DNA of 64,000 nt from Triglochin maritima (lineage: Eukaryota; Streptophyta; Magnoliopsida; Alismatales; Juncaginaceae), in assembly GCA_963682175.1 (NCBI GenBank), contig OY821788.1, positions 14,774,001 to 14,838,000 on the forward strand, in the 5' to 3' direction. Both the position numbers and the translations under genes were made by a program. Below are positions 11,923-23,678 of this stretch, in pieces (within the stretch, counting starts at the first letter, position 1; each line of letters opens with the position of its first letter). The notes under the pieces were generated by a model that had not been told where the DNA came from, did not search any database, and saw only the letters and a program-made list of their open reading frames with translations.

Positions 11923-13555
11923 AAAAATAAAGAAAACCTAGCGAGCAAATCAATTAAGCAGTACAATCGAAACCATAATGATCATTTGGAACTAAATGGT
12001 ACGGAAATTAAATCATAAACATAAAAAATATTGATCAACTATAATGAGGAAAGTTTAAGGAGAGAACTCAAAAAAAAATGATCTATACGGGGAATATTTG
12101 TAGAAATAGTCTTCATAGGAAACAAAACTCATGAATCAAGCATAAATACCAATGTTCTTTTTGGTTGGGCTTGGGTTCCATGTAGATTGCATCATGTAAG
12201 TTTATGGACATTTCTAGTTTTCCAGCCACCATCGAACTTATGATTTGTAGGGAATACCTGACTTATGTCATAAAGAGAATGTGAAGAACATAACATTCAA
12301 TTGGTGAGATGCAACTTAGGAGATGTAATAAACCAACAATGAACCAATCATGAAAGCTAAGTTGTTGGGGGAAAAAGAAGAGGCAGTGCAATTGCTACTC
12401 AATAAAACTATGTACTGCAAAATAACTTACTATGCAAAGGTCGGGTATAGTTATTGCTCAGCAATGGGTAGTGTAGCACAAAAACCGTGGAGTGCTTGCA
12501 AACCTGGAGGAAGATGGTAAAGCTATAAAACGAATGGATTTTTTTGAACTGAGTAAGGGTTATATGCACACTTTTTTGTGTGTGGAGTGAGATTCTTTGC
12601 GTTGAGGTCAAACTGATTGTTCTTTGGAAGCTGCAGTATAAAACAAAGAAACAATGAAGGAGGTATGCAAAATCATTTTTTGTATAGATACGAAATTAAC
12701 ATTGCTAAATGCTAAGTTGCTAAATATAATCCATATGATTAAATAAATTTGTACAATTTCCTAATAAGTCCAAAGAAGATAACACTGTATAAAATCTTAA
12801 GATAATGTAGATGCCTCTTATGAAATAAATGGAATAATCTTCTTTGCATTTTTTAAACTTAAGCTAAATAAATTTTATTTTTGAATGTACATTAATTTTG
12901 AAAAATGCAGCAATGCTTAACCATTATTTGAAACACACATAATAATTTCAATTGTATTGTTAATAAAATTAAAAAAACATTTTACAATAGTAGAAATATT
13001 CTCATTCAACGACCATATGAAGGATGCTTATGCCTAAAAATAAAGAAAACCAAATAAATTTTGCAAGTCTTCATGGAATAGACAAAAGTAAAAAAACATG
13101 AAGAACATTTCAATCTCTACTCCCATAACAACACGTGGCCGGTAATATACAGTTACACAATCATCTTAGCAATTTAAATTAAACTTATCAATTATAAAAA
13201 ACAAATTAGCAATTAAAATTAACCCTATAATTATAAAAAAAACAAAAAAAATGTTTTTTAGGGTTGGAGTTTTTCAGAAAATCCAGAATAATCTTGCTGA
13301 CATCCTTACCTGTATAACACATGTCACTTATCTAATCTTTCTTCACAAACCCAAAATAAAGCAATCGAATGAATTAAAACAATCAAAATCCAACTATTGG
13401 GATCCAAAAAAACATAAATAATACAATATGCTATCCACCCAGATAAGGAATTATAATGTCCATATGTGCTTGCATCGTGGACCTATCTTTGATATCCAAC
13501 AAATTAGCACATCGTGGGATTGAAATTCTTTCCTCCCTTTCTTTGATATCCAACC
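11923..13555. other. AT-rich DNA, nothing recognised
   Basis: No coding region was seen. A short match to 9950-10005 is present at 12570-12640 (GTTGAG..CAAACTG..AAGCTGCAG pattern). The motif TTTGATATCCAAC occurs twice just left of the next LTR, near 13488 and 13541. Confidence 0.5.
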
Positions 13556-13560
13556 GAAAC
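13556..13560. repeat. Target site duplication GAAAC (left)
   Basis: GAAAC occurs directly before TGTAACATCCC at 13561 and again at 15411-15415 directly after GGGGCTAACA. Confidence 0.8.
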
Positions 13561-15410
13561 TGTAACATCCCAAAACAGCGAAAATTTAAAAATTTAAACA
13601 ATCAAGAGATTATCAGAATAAACTCATCAACGGGAATGTTACTCAGATAAATCAACAGTCGGTGCACCAATAATACAACAGAGTTTGTCAAAAGACGTGA
13701 TTATAACAATACAATGAAAAATTTAGGTACAAGCAATCACGATGACCTCGAAGAGTCCGAAGAGGATCCTGGCCCCAAAATGTAATTATAAAAACATGAA
13801 TCAAACAACGATGCCTGAGTTTCCCATTAGGAAACCCCGTATGTCAAGCTCACCTATATGCATGCAATAGTACGGTAAATGAACTTATCATACTAGTAGC
13901 ATGTCATGTCACATCTGCAATGCATCAAATCCCTCCAAGGGTAAACGGGACCTCAGTCCAACAACAACGACCCTCAACAGGGTCCACAAGGACATCAGTC
14001 CAGCAACAACAACGGGTCTCCACGGAACATCGTCAGCACCATCATCGCCGGCAAAAACCTCGACGGCATCGCCGGCACAACCTCGGCAGTATAACATACG
14101 TCCGGCACAACATCGGACGGGTCCAGACCGTAGTCTGCAAGGTCATCATGCTCCACGAGCCATGCGTCACACGCATTGGGATCCGCGATCCCTCAGGTCT
14201 ACTACTCATCAGAGAGTAAGACAACAACACGTCACACCACGTCCAACACGGAGGTGGTGCGACCCAAGTGTCCACACTCTTCCACACAGCGGTCCCTGAG
14301 CGGCACGAGCATGTGCCTGCCGTCACCTCCCGGCTCACACTTTAAGCGAGGACATGAGTTTCCGTGGACAGAGTTGACACGATCACAAGACCAGGAATTC
14401 GGTTCTGCACACAAACGGTCGACCGAAAAAGCCTAACCGGTCGACCGTCCCTAATAGGTTCGGTCGACCAAAAGTCTACAACGGTCAAACTATTCTGCGC
14501 GTCACTTAAGTCCAAACGGTCGAACACAAGTCTAAAACCGGTCGACCGAACACGAGGTCAAAATTCAGAGTTGGTCAAAATCAACAAGCTTATTCGGTCC
14601 ACCGACTCAGGGGTCCCGGTCGACCGAAAACTATCAGGGTCATCCTAATAGTCTACGTCATATAACGGTCGAACAAGATATATAAATCTGTCAAACAGCA
14701 TGCAGATTCATCAAGTACACTTAAGTTCCGGTCGACCCAAAAACCAGGAACGGTCGACCGAAAACCGACAATAGGCCTCCAACTCACCAGCACATAAGCA
14801 ACCGGTCGACCGCCACAATGGCATCATTCGACCGATGTTGGTTAAAGTCGGGCAAAAAGGTAAAACCGGTCGACCGCCCGAAGGCACTGGTCGACCGTTG
14901 GTCGACAGCAACCTTGCGCCAGCCAAGGATTTTACGTCGTTTCTCGTCGCCGGCGAGGTCTCCGACCGACCACGATCGACCACAACTTTCCACCAACGTC
15001 GGGAACAATAAAATCATACTAGAAGCCGGCATACCTCGACGAGAAGACGGAGCACACCGGAGTTCGCTCGACGTCATCCGCGACCTCACTCGAGCACTCC
15101 CCGCACCACGACCACGAGCCTCGCACACGTCCACCTCCGCGCGCCTCACGCCGGAGCAGACCCTTCCTCCACTGGACGCCGGAAAAGAGAAGAGGAGAAG
15201 TTGGGTGAGAGGTGAAAACAAATGGAAGAAGAATGGAAATGAGGAAGAGAGGGAGATGTGCTGGTTTTCTCTACACCAAACCAAACACCAACAGCAACCA
15301 TCCCCCCTACACCCATCACCCATCTCACAGCCCACTATTCCCCTCCTCTTCCCTATACTAATCCCCCACTAAACCCGGGATTAGCCACTAAGCAGGGTTA
15401 GGGGCTAACA
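13561..15410. mobile_element. Solo LTR with palindrome cluster, gypsy-like
   Basis: The block starts TGTAACATCCC and ends GGGGCTAACA, and is bracketed by perfect 5-bp GAAAC duplications, so the 1850-bp limits are firm. No primer site, polypurine tract or protein domain follows either end, so it is a solo LTR. The middle holds a cluster of CGGTCGACCG palindromes like those in copia and Sirevirus LTRs here. The GC-rich right third carries long ORFs on both strands that are not genes. The TGTAACATCCC terminus fits Ty3/gypsy elements better than copia, but the superfamily is inferred. Confidence 0.82.
14416..14906. repeat. Palindrome cluster in the gypsy-like solo LTR
   Basis: About 14 copies or variants of CGGTCGACCG, for example at 14416, 14439, 14460, 14538, 14618, 14750, 14803, 14867 and 14889. 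The spacer sequence is unlike that of the copia or Sirevirus clusters, so only the motif is shared. Confidence 0.88.
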
Positions 15411-15415
15411 GAAAC

Positions 15416-17640
15416 TCCCAAGAGGACCTTCAAACATATTATGTTGAAAATTTGGTCTGAAAATATTTAAACAAAAACACTGCAGGAAAGAACACCCCGA
15501 AGCCAACTTTTTACAAAATCAAATCATACGAAAACAAAACAATGACCTGTAAACTGCTCCAAGTCATCAATTCATAACAACTATTTGGAGAACTATTTAG
15601 TATCATTAAGGAAAAATCATGTGTTGGTTGAATTTAGAAGTCCAAGATATCAACAAAGCAGACAAAATTCACAGGTATTTTTTTAAGTTTCAACCCCATT
15701 ATATGAGGGGGTGGGGATGGTTTTCTCAATTTGAAATGAACAGTAAAATAAACACTAACAAAATCATCACATTAACATGGATTAAAGGATTTCCAAAGAT
15801 GTTGCTCTTCCATAACTTGGTTGTAACTTCCCAGTACGATGTAATCAATACTTCCATTAAAAACCCAACAAAATCTATGCAATCAACAAATCTAGTTGGA
15901 GAAAATCCCAACCATTGCATCGAGAAAAAAGAGATGCAACGACATACCTTTCAAAAATTCAATACCTACATCTATAACAATGGTGTTTGTTGATCGACAG
16001 GCTTCCTGCATTTAACATAGAAAGAATTAGAATTTCAAGTCAGGGAATGGGAAGGGAGGTAAATTAACCAACAAAATTGAACCAAAAAAACTGTGATTTT
16101 TCTGTCAACATCATAAAATAAAAGCGGTAGGTAAAGGGAAAAAGTTCGAACAAAAAAAACCTATTTACACCCAAAAAAAATCCCAGCCCGGACCAATTCC
16201 CAGGTCTATGCTTACCCTCAAAATTCCCTAAAATACCTACCAGCAAAACCTGAAGAGTCAGATGCTAGACACCATGCAGTACCTTTCAAAAAAACATTGA
16301 AAACTTGAAATAGTCTAATTTGCTTGTCATGTAGACATTCACTATGGATCCAAGAAGCGTAGTTGCTCTCATAGGCAATCCTAAATTTTAAATAAAATGA
16401 CAGGAAAATTCAGCCATTAGTCATTCGTGTAAGCAGTAACTAACCACCTACACGAAATCCGAAATACAGGAAAAAAGAACACAACAACCAACTAACTCTA
16501 ACTCACACCAATCACCTAATAGAAGCCCCTCCCACTCTCTCTACGTATCTAGACCTTTAGTTCCACTTGAAAGTTAGTTTCCATTATTGCATAGTTCCGA
16601 TGTGGTTAATCTGTAATTGTTGGTAATAACAAAGAAAGTAACTGCTAATTACAGGGGAAAAAAATTAAATCAAATAAGTCATTAAATAGTGGTGTTGACA
16701 ACTTGTGTTCGTAGTAAGCCGTCTAAATGGATAGGTTAATCACATGAGTAAGGCGTAGGTACTCGTAGGGGAGTGAAATTAGATAGGTTAATCGTCGTAA
16801 GCAGTCTAAATTGCATGGTTTTGTTTTTAAGAATAAGGAATGGAAAACTAACTTGTGTTCTATCTGCAGTCGGAAGCAATCAGTATGTAGTAACTAATAG
16901 ACCTACAAAGAAGAAGTCAACGTTATATGAAAATCAGGAAGCCAAGCCAAGCACGATATAAGTTGCCGTCATCGTACTTATGTGCCACACACTTTGTTAC
17001 CCAGAGTATCAATGCAAGTAAACTCACATTAAACCTAAAACCTTTCAGTTCCAGATAGGAAAATGGAAAACGCACACACATACAGGTTATTATTTATGAC
17101 AATATATTCAACTCTAAAGGATTTATTTGTAAGATTATCATTTTGAAATTATAAATGACAATGTGCACGCACACACACACATATATATATTGATACTTAG
17201 AAACCATGAAAAATGACAATATATGTGATATGTAAAAAATAACAATATACATGAAGGTTGTTCCAATCAATGTTGCAGGACATGTCCATTATTTATGTAT
17301 ACAAAAAAAAAGCAAAATGGAACTTATGGCAATATTTGATTTGAAGTTTTATATTCATGAAAAATTACATGAGAATTCAGATTAAAAGTACATTGAAGAA
17401 AGTTTGTAGCTTCACAAAAATATATGTAACTTATGATGTGGTTATGTTGAAAATAATCAATTTAAGTTTGGTCGATGCAGGGAAAACAGAAAATGACAAA
17501 GCAGTTGATAAATACGAAATTGAAAACTTTACCAAAACATTGTAAAAGCTCTTGTGAAAGAAAAAACATGAAGACAACAGTCCTATACTCCTATTTATCC
17601 TGAATATAGAAAGAAAAAAGTGAAATTTTAAAACTGAGGA
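15416..17640. other. AT-rich DNA, no gene recognised
   Basis: No coherent coding frame. It contains a block at 15835-15912 repeated from 9818-9895 (AATCTATGCAATCAACAAAT) and a dinucleotide tract at 17166-17190. Confidence 0.5.
17166..17190. repeat. CA/TA microsatellite
   Basis: CACGCACACACACAC runs straight into ATATATATAT. Confidence 0.85.
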
Positions 17641-17644
17641 CTTA

Positions 17645-17931
17645 ACTATGGGCTACTAAGAACTTACAATTATTTTCCAACATGTATCTCCACTGGTGAG
17701 CAATGCCCTCTTCTGCTTCCTTCGAGGCCATGGAAGTGAAAACTTAAAGGCGAAGATTCTTTGATATCATATTAGTCACAGTTGGCCAGTCTCCACCCTT
17801 TGATTTCAGAAATAGGGAACCAGTATTTTACCAATCCAGCAGTAGTGAAAAGTTTACTCAATCCCTTTGGAGCACGAACATAATCCTCAATAATTATCAT
17901 CACTATCTCCGAAGGTTTCTTTGCAGTGGCG
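17645..17931 (-). pseudogene. Fragment of PI-PLC X-domain (PLC-like phosphodiesterase) gene
   Basis: On minus, about 17925-17810 encodes PSEIVMIIIEDYVRAPKG followed by LSKLF, AGL and KYWFP motifs. After a one-base shift it continues with GGDWPTV (about 17805-17780), then a stop, then VFTSMASKEAEEGIAHQW and RYM (about 17730-17660). This order matches plant secreted or GPI-anchored PLC-like phosphodiesterases with a PI-PLC X domain, which may cleave phosphoinositide-type lipids; the exact substrate is not established. The fragment covers the middle of the domain only and lacks the catalytic histidine region. The frameshift and stop make it a pseudogene piece. Its upstream side is cut by the hAT terminus at 17932. 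Identification is from remembered family motifs. Confidence 0.7.
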
Positions 17932-18690
17932 GATCTAGGATTCCAAGTATGGTAGGGCATCACGTACTAGTACACCAATCGACAACCAAAAATGGCATAC
18001 AAGCCTAAAATATTAATATTTCATAAAAAGTTATAAACAAAATGTTGTAAAAAATTCAAATTACAACCTAATCGTACTTTAAAATTATTACAATTGTTCT
18101 TGACGAGTTTTCATATTTTGGAACCAATTTATAATAGGATCCATGTTAATACCGAAAACAAATCTTTCTCTAGATAAGTAACCAAACATTCATTCAACAT
18201 TTGATCTTTTATGCTATTATGCAACTTGTCTTTCACTAAAGTCATTCCAGAAAAAAACTCTTTCAACACTTGTTGTTGTCACGTGAAGAAGTAACATCAA
18301 CTTCAATAGTAAGTAGACATTTGAATGAGTTTCATGCTTGTTTGTCTCAACAAGTTTCACGGAAAAGTTATTAAGATTCTTCACATTCCAATATCTCTCA
18401 TCATTTAGAATGTCAATAATGAAATTGTCAAGTGGACATTCAAAAAATATCACTTGGGCACTTGAAAATTCATTAGGATGGAATTAAGCAAGCCGGACCA
18501 ATTTCCTTTTATCAAAAGAAGAAAACCGCTTAGCGGGATTGAAGCAAGAAATACAAACAAGTAATTTCTTACTTACCTCATTGAACCGATTTTCAAGTTC
18601 TTGCAATTGTAGATCAAGGACACTTAGAAAAACTTTAACTCAAAATAATGAATATTTGTCACTTGTGGCTACTACCTCGAAACATCCTTT
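17932..18690 (-). pseudogene. hAT transposase C-terminal remnant (zinc-finger MYM/TTF type)
   Basis: On minus, from about 18640, the frame gives LQLQELENRFNEV, then FNPAKRFSSFDKRKLVRLA, FFECPLDNFIIDI, and LLLHVTTTSVERVF at about 18285-18250. After one frameshift it continues with DKLHNSIKDQMLNECLV to about 18170. This is the hAT dimerisation region of the TTF-type/ZMYM1-like transposase family, which cuts and pastes hAT elements. CAGTGGCGGATCTAGGATT at 17932 resembles a hAT terminal inverted repeat. The N-terminal two thirds and the other terminus are missing; the right side is cut by a Sirevirus LTR at 18691. It lies against the PI-PLC fragment, so it probably inserted in that gene. Confidence 0.78.
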
Positions 18691-19062
18691 TGTTAGCTTT
18701 CTGGCCTTTTAATCTTAATTTTGATGATTAACAAACTAATATTATGCACAACTCCAATTAGCACATGACAATATCATATTGTCAAATTGCATAGATATTG
18801 TGTATTCCTAACAATGTAGGTGATCAAGCCAAGGGACTAATCAACTTCAAGATCAAGGTTGAAGACTTGTAATCAAAGCTCAATGATTTCATATGTAATT
18901 TTCTATTTATTTGAGTTATAGGATCAAATGTACACTTGATGCACAAAAGAATAAACCTGCCTCTATCGATCGACCGTTTGCCCCTCGGTCTACTGAACAT
19001 GTTCCAAACGGCTGACCAAGTTACCCTCGATAAACCGTGTTTATGCATTGCATACATTGCAT
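18691..19062 (+). mobile_element. Sirevirus element C, 5' LTR, first part
   Basis: The LTR begins TGTTAGCTTTCTGGCC and then TTTTGATGATTAA, the pattern of the Sirevirus LTR starts at 54088 and of minus-strand LTRs A, D and F. A few degenerate palindromes (18970-19030, such as ATCGATCGACCGT) follow. Other sequence splits the LTR near 19063; it resumes at about 20263 and again at 33530. Confidence 0.6.
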
Positions 19063-20262
19063 CATATGTCTTTCATTTAGATTAATTTTATATCAATAAA
19101 TGCTACTAAGGTATGTGTTTAGTCTTATTTACAGAATATCAGGACCTGAATGCAAATTACTCATATCCCGAGCAGAAACACGTGCAAGAGACTCATTTCT
19201 ATCATAAAGACCAAGTTCAAGATTATCGGGATTCAAATTGAAGTTCATCCAAGCATAAAAGCATTCAAAGACCTAATTACAAAAAGGTCAGGGACTTAAT
19301 TGCAAAAGCCGAGGACCCGCTGCAAATTACGAGTACCAAAAGATTATTTTGGAGAAGTTCTAAAGAAAAATAAATTTGGATCTCCAAATATATGAAGAAA
19401 GTAACTCCGATCTCCAAAGATATGCAATAATTAATTCGGACGCGCAAAGGACAGCTAAAACATACCATAAACACACAGGAAAAATCCGGATCGATTCCGA
19501 GCCAAAAAGGTGGCGATTCCACCGCACCTCATGTACAAAATGCGGCGATTCCGCCGCACAAAAGTCGATCCGTGCGCTCAAATTGTTACCAATGCTGTAT
19601 TGACGCGTGCACATTCTTTTTATGTATTACGATCCCCGGTTGAGGCTATAAATAAGGCCGAATCATGTATTAAATGGGGCTCCTCTCCTCCTCTCATTTT
19701 TAGCAATAAAATTCTGTTCTTTTATTTTATGTTTTTAGTTTTGTTTTGTAGTTTCTCTAGGACCCCTTCTCATTCCCTCCATCCATGAGTTTCTAACTCT
19801 CTCCAAATGGTGGGGGTGACGGATTTAGGGTGAGGAGAAGAAGAATTACGTTATTATTTTAATTTCGTGTTAGTATATTTTGATTACTTGAGTTTATGTT
19901 GAGTCATTTATCATGTAATGCTTTATAACTAATGTGATTTATTATAAGTTTCAGAATTCTCTAATCAAAACCCGATATCTAAACCTCCACCCGCTGGACT
20001 CTCATCCATATTTGCTTTATTCTTAATTTGTTTCTTGTTGTTCTTGCTTTAGAAATTAAAAATCCAAAAATCTCAAACCAACCTTATTTATTTCTCTTTC
20101 TTTCCCTAATCGAAAATCACAAAAATAACAATATCTCTCCCTCCTTGTGTTCGACCCGTACTTGTCACGTCTTCATTGACGCCGTGCACTTGCGCTATAA
20201 ATAAAATTCCCATCACGTGTCCTTAGAGTCAGTAACCACTTGATCTTCCTACAATTCTTGTT
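19063..20262 (+). mobile_element. Possible Athila-like (gypsy) LTR fragment
   Basis: The stretch differs from Sirevirus LTRs. It holds a TATA box at about 19646 (GGCTATAAATAAGG), direct motifs such as TGCAAATTAC, and near 20140-20190 a TTCGACCCGTACTTG segment followed by GACGCCGTGCACTTG. The latter recalls the LTR end and primer-site zone of Athila-type gypsy elements. The termini and a TSD could not be defined. No coding domain was seen. Confidence 0.35.
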
Positions 20263-20355
20263 TCGGATTACCGACCTTTACCCGGTCAATCGTTCCCTTA
20301 TACTCTGCTTCAGAATTATCTGGATATCTCAATTCGGTGTACCGAATGGGTATCG
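20263..20355 (+). mobile_element. Sirevirus element C, LTR middle part with palindromes
   Basis: Contains CGGATTACCG, CGGTCAATCG and TTCGGTGTACCGAA, and stops at TATCG, the left TSD of the copia insertion. The sequence continues at 33530 after the insertion. Confidence 0.6.
20351..20355. repeat. Target site duplication TATCG (left)
   Basis: TATCG here and at 33530-33534 bracket the copia B element 20356-33529. Confidence 0.8.
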
Positions 20356-21855
20356 TGAAGGGAATGTGTTCTAAAAGTTTTACTTTTAAATGTCAATTAT
20401 TATAAATTCTTAGAGTCAGTAACCACTTGATCTTCCTACAATTCTTGTTCCTTGTTTATGTTATTCGTCTTTTAGAAGTGTTAAGGAAGAGACTCTTGGT
20501 TCTTAACCGTAGAGCTCTAAAAGATATTGGTTTACATAAAACAAAAGATATTCGCAATCGTGGTAATTAACATGGGACATTAATTACCGAGTTAAGATTG
20601 TCATGTTGGTCATAGATCATTGTAGCTCTACAAGTGAGTGACAACACGGGTACACAAAAGAGGAAAATAATACTTTTGTATACTGAATTGACCTAACAAG
20701 TAAAATATTATAGAAATGTGTTTCTGTGTCATTAATATTTTACTGTGTCCTTGGTCCTTTGATATGAGACTTATATCTGATCGCTTAAGGTGTGCTTAAT
20801 TAGACTAGTGTCTTAAGCTATCAATGAGTGTAGTGCAAAGACATTAGTTGGTTAAGTATGACTTTTGTTGGAGAAAATAGTTAGTCAAAAGATTATCATT
20901 GCCACTCTTAATTGAGTGATGATATTAGTGGGCCCCTTGATAAAACAAAGTTATAATGTGCACAATGTGATTTGAGTTAAGTCACATATTTATAACTAGC
21001 TTAAAGAGATCAAGAAATGAATACTAATACAAAGATGACACAATACTACTTTGTGTGTATTCTTAATATCATGTGGCAAGGGACGGACACAAGTGGTGCA
21101 CTCCATCACTAAATGGATCAGGTTTTGATTCGAGTGGAATTAAGACATCTAACTAATTGGGAGCTATAATGTGTAGCTAGATACCGCTTATAGCTTGTGA
21201 TATTAAGCTCTTAATATCACTGCCAACTTAGTTTAGATCCTCCCATAGGTCACACCACAAAACTGGGAAACAAGAAATGAGGATTTTGAGTTCATAAGAT
21301 GTGTCGGGTTTCATGTAGAAAATATAACACATGGGGTAAACAAGCAAAATCAAAATTATATTGTGATTAATAACATAATTAGAATCTAAATTAAATTCAT
21401 ATGTGATGTAAATATTATGCGGTGTAATGATTGATCATTACATATGATAATATGTTACATAAGTTGTGAATTTACTACTAATCCCGAAATGTCAAATTTT
21501 GTAGGGGTTAAACCAAAATTTGACAAGTCTGCAGTACTGTGCACAAACGGTCGACCGGTTAACAGTAAACGGTCGACCGATCGATGCACGGTCGACCGGA
21601 CACGTATCGACCGATAACAGTGAATTTTCGTCTGTTCGGAACGGTCGACCGAAAATTGCGATGAAATATTTTAATGTTACGAGCGGTCGACCGAAACTTG
21701 GTTCGAGCGGTCGACCGAACCTCCAAACGGTCGACCGGTCCAGACGGTTTTCTGCAGAATAAATTTATGAATTAATTAGATCATGCATGGAATTGGTCCA
21801 TAATTGATTTAATTCGTGGCTAAGATTATTTGTTAGCAAATAATGGATGGTTTTT
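20356..21855 (+). mobile_element. Copia B 5' LTR, U5 deleted
   Basis: Matches the 3' LTR at 26046-26930/32583-33018 and the minus-strand LTR at 56780-58875. Homology stops near 21855 (after GGATGGTT), so the TATA box, R-U5 and primer site are missing. Around 20409-20450 it contains a 40-bp insert found in no other copy but repeated just outside the element at 20222-20262. Confidence 0.8.
21547..21741. repeat. Palindrome cluster in copia B 5' LTR
   Basis: About eight CGGTCGACCG-type palindromes (21548, 21569, 21588, 21605 partial, 21641, 21683, 21704, 21727) in under 200 bp. The 3' LTR of the same element has two more. Confidence 0.9.
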
Positions 21856-22706
21856 TTCGAATGTGAGGAGCATGTTTATTTTCTGTAAAATCTACATCTC
21901 CGGTGCAAGAGGAATTCGCCGCTGTAGCGCATCGATCAAGGATCGACGATCAATGATCAAAGGGAACATATAAACTCACACGATGTGGATTGTGTGAATG
22001 GTTTAATTTCTGTTTTTAATTTCTGCTATGCATGTGATGAATGTGATTGAATGTTAGGATGTGTATGAATGATAATATGCATGATAACCTAAAATTACGA
22101 ATCACATGTTAATATATGAAATTGTCCAACAAAATTAAGAGTAATTTTCCTTCTTATTTCATCCACTAGCAGCCATTGATCGAGGGATACTCTGCTCGCC
22201 CTTAGTGGGAGATAGCTCCCTCCATCTTTGGGAATAGTGGGAGAGATATAATGGTTTTCTATTTTTGTGCCATGACTAAATATATGAGGTGTGTTTCACC
22301 CTAATGAACCCCAAGTATGTTTAGTAGTGAATACAATGGACAAACATATCTCGTATCAAATGTAAATAAGTTTTCTTAACATTACCTAGAGCCCTCGCTC
22401 AGTTTTGGGAAAAAGTTTTTCTTACGAGGATATGTCATATTCCCTCTTAATTAAAACGACAAGAATCACAAGAGTTTGAAGTTGCTAAAATTTAAAAAGG
22501 TTGTGATTAGAAAGAGTTTTTCTTACCTTGATATTGTGATATATTCGATAGCCATTAGCTAGTCTATATTACAATTGATATGATCTTGGATTACTGCATT
22601 TACGGACAAAATTTTATTTGCAATATTTACATTTATATTCGATATATATGTATGTATTTTAAAACATAAAATTGACATAAAGTCCTATGTAATTTATTTT
22701 GTAGAA
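21856..22706 (+). other. Copia B 5' untranslated leader
   Basis: Non-coding sequence between the broken LTR and gag. It matches the leader of the minus-strand copy (63234-64000), including GGGAGATAGCTCCCTCCATC. A TTTATTTTGTAG just before the gag ATG, in both copies, looks like a 3' splice site, but no donor was confirmed. Confidence 0.65.
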
Positions 22707-23678
22707 ATGTCTAATATCCAACCAATTGTGCGATCTATGATCGAAAAGAATCCTTTGCAAAATGATGGCTCAAACTTCATGAGATGGCTACTCAATCTTA
22801 ATATTGTGTTGAGGTTTGAAAAACTATCTCATATTTTGGATGGTGAAATCCCAAAATTGAATGAGAAGACAACCAGTAATGAGAAAGAGGCGATAGCCAA
22901 GTGGGAAGACCAAGAGAACCAAGTTCACGGACTAATGTTGGCATCCATGGGTGACTCACTTCAAGCGAAATACTTGGATTCAAAACCCAAGAAGACCATG
23001 GAAGCTTTAACAAAGATGTTCATGGATAGTGTCCGAAAGGAGCGCTATAAGACCACCATCGCACTCACAAGGTGCCATATGGCGGAGGGAACATCGGTAT
23101 CCGTGCATTTTCTCACGATGCAAGGATACCTTGGGAAGTTGTCGAAGCTCTCTTCTCCAATGCCCGAGGACATTGCCGAAGATCTGATTCTTGTCTCTCT
23201 AGCCCCGTCCTTTAAGGACTTTGTGATGCACTATCATGTGCGTGAAAAAGGGGTGAGTCTTGATGAGCTTCACAACGCTCTCAAAACGGCAGAAGTCGAC
23301 ATGGGCAAGGGTCGGGACAATCAAGTCCTAGCCGTCCATGAGAGGAGAAAAAAGATCAACAAAGGTAAAGGCAAATTTACCAAAGATACGTCAATCAAAA
23401 GCAAGGGAGTAGGAGGTGCTCATAGGAGTGCCTCAAGGGGGAAAACTTTCAAATCTCCAACTCCCAACACGGAGTGCTTTCACTGCGGTAAAAAAAGACA
23501 CATCCGACCTAATTGCCCTAAGTACAAGGAAGACCTTGAAAATGGGATGATTGAACATAGGCGTCCGAGAAGCACCGTAGGTATGTTTGTTATTGAGATA
23601 AATTTAATCACCTCTGTCCTTGATTTGGTAATGGTTACCAGATCTTGTGCTCACATAATTTTGATGTGCAGCTATTGA
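22707..23678 (+). CDS. Copia Gag with CCHC zinc knuckle, reading into pol
   Basis: An open frame of 323 codons. Residues 1-200 form the copia-type Gag (UBN2-like) region, with motifs such as HILDGEIP, VHGLMLASMGDSLQAKYLD and SMPEDIAEDLILVSL. A basic Lys/Gly/Ser linker follows, then the CCHC knuckle CFHCGKKRHIRPNC at about residues 255-268, and the start of pol. Gag forms the virus-like particle and binds element RNA. The ATG is the same as in the minus copy at 63233. The protease start is already damaged (MVTRSCAHI where the relative has DTGSCAHI), and the frame stops soon after. Gag itself is intact here, unlike the 63233 copy, which has a nonsense codon. Confidence 0.85.
   Translation: MSNIQPIVRSMIEKNPLQNDGSNFMRWLLNLNIVLRFEKLSHILDGEIPKLNEKTTSNEKEAIAKWEDQENQVHGLMLASMGDSLQAKYLDSKPKKTMEALTKMFMDSVRKERYKTTIALTRCHMAEGTSVSVHFLTMQGYLGKLSKLSSPMPEDIAEDLILVSLAPSFKDFVMHYHVREKGVSLDELHNALKTAEVDMGKGRDNQVLAVHERRKKINKGKGKFTKDTSIKSKGVGGAHRSASRGKTFKSPTPNTECFHCGKKRHIRPNCPKYKEDLENGMIEHRRPRSTVGMFVIEINLITSVLDLVMVTRSCAHIILMCSY

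Noticed and set aside
14784..15372. Overlapping frames of 183 and 184 codons on both strands
   Set aside because: They lie wholly inside a solo LTR with perfect TSDs; GC-rich sequence gives open frames on both strands and neither shows a domain.
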